Of a DNA stretch of 64,000 nucleotides, positions 63,166 to 64,000 are shown piece by piece (position 1 is the first letter of the stretch; the number at the start of each line of letters is the position of its first letter). The notes below the pieces were generated by a model. The model had not been told where the DNA came from, did no database searches, and saw only the letters and a list, made by a program, of their open reading frames with translations. Both the position numbers and the translations under genes were made by a program. The DNA is taken from positions 124,001-188,000 of the forward strand of contig JAJEBW010000018.1 of the NCBI GenBank assembly GCA_022822325.1, in the 5' to 3' direction. This stretch comes from Gemmatimonadota bacterium (lineage in GTDB: Bacteria; Gemmatimonadota; Gemmatimonadetes; Longimicrobiales; Gaopeijiaceae).

Positions 63166-64000
63166 TGGCCGATGTCCTGGCGGTAGTCGAAGGTGTGAAG
63201 GGCTCGCCGCGCAGCGTCGCGCGCGAGGTGGTGGCGGTCGCCCGCAAGCTGGCCCGGGGGTTGGGAGGCGGGGTGGCGGTGGCGATGCCGGGTGGCGCGC
63301 CGGAGAGGCGGGCGCGGGTGGGGTTGGGGGAGGCGGGGGCCGACCGGGTGATCGCGCTGGGGCCGACCGGAGTGAATGGCGTGGCGGCCGCTCTTGCCGG
63401 GGTGGCCGGGCGCTTTGGCGCGGTCGTCTTCGCGGCGACGGGGCCGGGACGCGATCTGGCCCCGCGGGTGGCGGCGAAGCTGGCCCGACCGCTCGCGACC
63501 GACGTCACCGAGGCGGAGGTGGATGGCGCGGAGGTCGTGGCGACCCGCCCCGTCTTCGCCGGGAAGGCGCTGGCCCGGGTGCGGATCAAGGGGGCGCCGG
63601 CGCTGCTCTCGATCCGCCCCAATGTCTTCGCGGCGCCGCGGAGCGAGTCCCCGGGAGCCGATCTTCCGGTGGAGGAGCTGGCCGCGCCGGAGACGGAGAC
63701 GCGTTACCGTGTGGTCGGATTCGAGGCCTCGCGGGGGGCGGCGCTGGACGTCTCCGAGGCCGCCATCGTGGTGTCGGGGGGGCGGGGAATGGGAAGCCCC
63801 GACAACTGGGGGATCCTCGAGGAGCTGCGCGATGCGCTCGGGGAGGCGGCCGCGCTGGGAGCCTCGCGGGCGGTGGTGGATGCGGGGTGGCGGCCGCACT
63901 CCGAGCAAGTGGGCCAGACGGGCAAGACCGTCACCCCGAAGCTCTACTTCGCGCTGGCCATCTCCGGCGCGATTCAGCACCTGGCCGGAATGCGCACCTC
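63165..64000 (+). CDS. etfA: Electron transfer flavoprotein alpha subunit, truncated by window edge
   Basis: About 278 residues from ATG 63165 to the edge; the C-terminus lies beyond. The N-terminal domain begins [40 protein letters not shown] and [20 protein letters not shown] follow. The FAD-binding C-terminal domain is well conserved: [60 protein letters not shown] and HLAGM. The stop codon and last few strands are off the window. Fully coupled to etfB. Confidence 0.96.
   Translation, partial: MADVLAVVEGVKGSPRSVAREVVAVARKLARGLGGGVAVAMPGGAPERRARVGLGEAGADRVIALGPTGVNGVAAALAGVAGRFGAVVFAATGPGRDLAPRVAAKLARPLATDVTEAEVDGAEVVATRPVFAGKALARVRIKGAPALLSIRPNVFAAPRSESPGADLPVEELAAPETETRYRVVGFEASRGAALDVSEAAIVVSGGRGMGSPDNWGILEELRDALGEAAALGASRAVVDAGWRPHSEQVGQTGKTVTPKLYFALAISGAIQHLAGMRT

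Overview
The window is very GC-rich and gene-dense, with many GTG/TTG starts and many stop/start overlaps (TGATG, ATGA, GTGA). It carries a TonB-dependent receptor, an ECF sigma/anti-sigma pair, several lipoproteins of the 6-bladed beta-propeller type (hallmark GxGEGPGEF-like motif), two secreted S9 peptidases, a DUF4153 membrane protein and AcnA/GltA. This mix suggests a Gram-negative, respiratory heterotroph, most likely from the Gemmatimonadota; that placement is inferred from gene content and style, not from a marker tree.

Layout. 0-2.1 kb: tail of an RND/MacA-type adaptor and a MacB-type permease. 2.3-4.7 kb (minus): ECF sigma factor, membrane anti-sigma and a double-PDZ protein in one coupled operon, divergent from threonine synthase and a phosphodiester glycosidase lipoprotein. 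7.1-8.4 kb: first beta-propeller lipoprotein. 8.4-9.1 kb: a graveyard holding a broken tyrosine integrase and a broken IS1182-type transposase. 9.1-13.3 kb (minus): TonB-dependent receptor and a carboxypeptidase-regulatory-domain surface protein. 13.6-14.2 kb: rplU-rpmA. 14.3-16.3 kb (minus): DUF3311-like small subunit, SSS-family symporter and chorismate mutase. 16.6-17.7 kb: second propeller lipoprotein. 18.0-23.3 kb (minus): a five-gene CoA-ester degradation cluster (two enoyl-CoA hydratases, aldehyde dehydrogenase, 3-oxoadipyl-CoA-type thiolase, 3-hydroxyacyl-CoA dehydrogenase) resembling lower phenylacetate catabolism.

23.7-28.9 kb: NfeD, flotillin FloA, an unknown membrane-anchored disordered protein and an SLC13 permease, with degenerate tandem repeats around nfeD. 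28.9-31.7 kb (minus): aconitase. 31.8-36.1 kb: three more propeller-type proteins, one clearly frameshifted twice and one with a frameshifted C-terminus, plus a Cys-rich secreted protein. 36.15 kb: tRNA-Leu(CAA). 36.5-38.4 kb: DUF411 metal-binding protein and citrate synthase. 38.7-39.9 kb: an orphan AAA ATPase followed by what looks like the first eight codons of a lost partner gene. 40-48.5 kb: two S9 peptidases, small lipoproteins, a DUF4153 protein and thymidine phosphorylase. 48.4-50.8 kb (minus): PBP1A-type penicillin-binding protein and DUF3343.

51-55.1 kb (minus): M20-type amidohydrolase, DUF3299 protein and a LolD/FtsX-type ABC pair whose permease carries an acidic/His-rich loop. 55.3-64 kb (plus): aroB, an acyl-CoA synthetase lacking the A10 lysine, a NYN-LOTUS-LOTUS-HhH protein coupled to a 3-methyladenine DNA glycosylase, a NhaC-type antiporter, and etfB with a truncated etfA at the window edge. 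The electron-transfer flavoprotein could accept electrons from acyl-CoA dehydrogenases working upstream of the beta-oxidation cluster. Least explained are the NYN/LOTUS/HhH-glycosylase pair, the orphan ATPase with its truncated partner, the repeat-flanked NfeD-FloA locus and the run of frameshifted lipoprotein genes.
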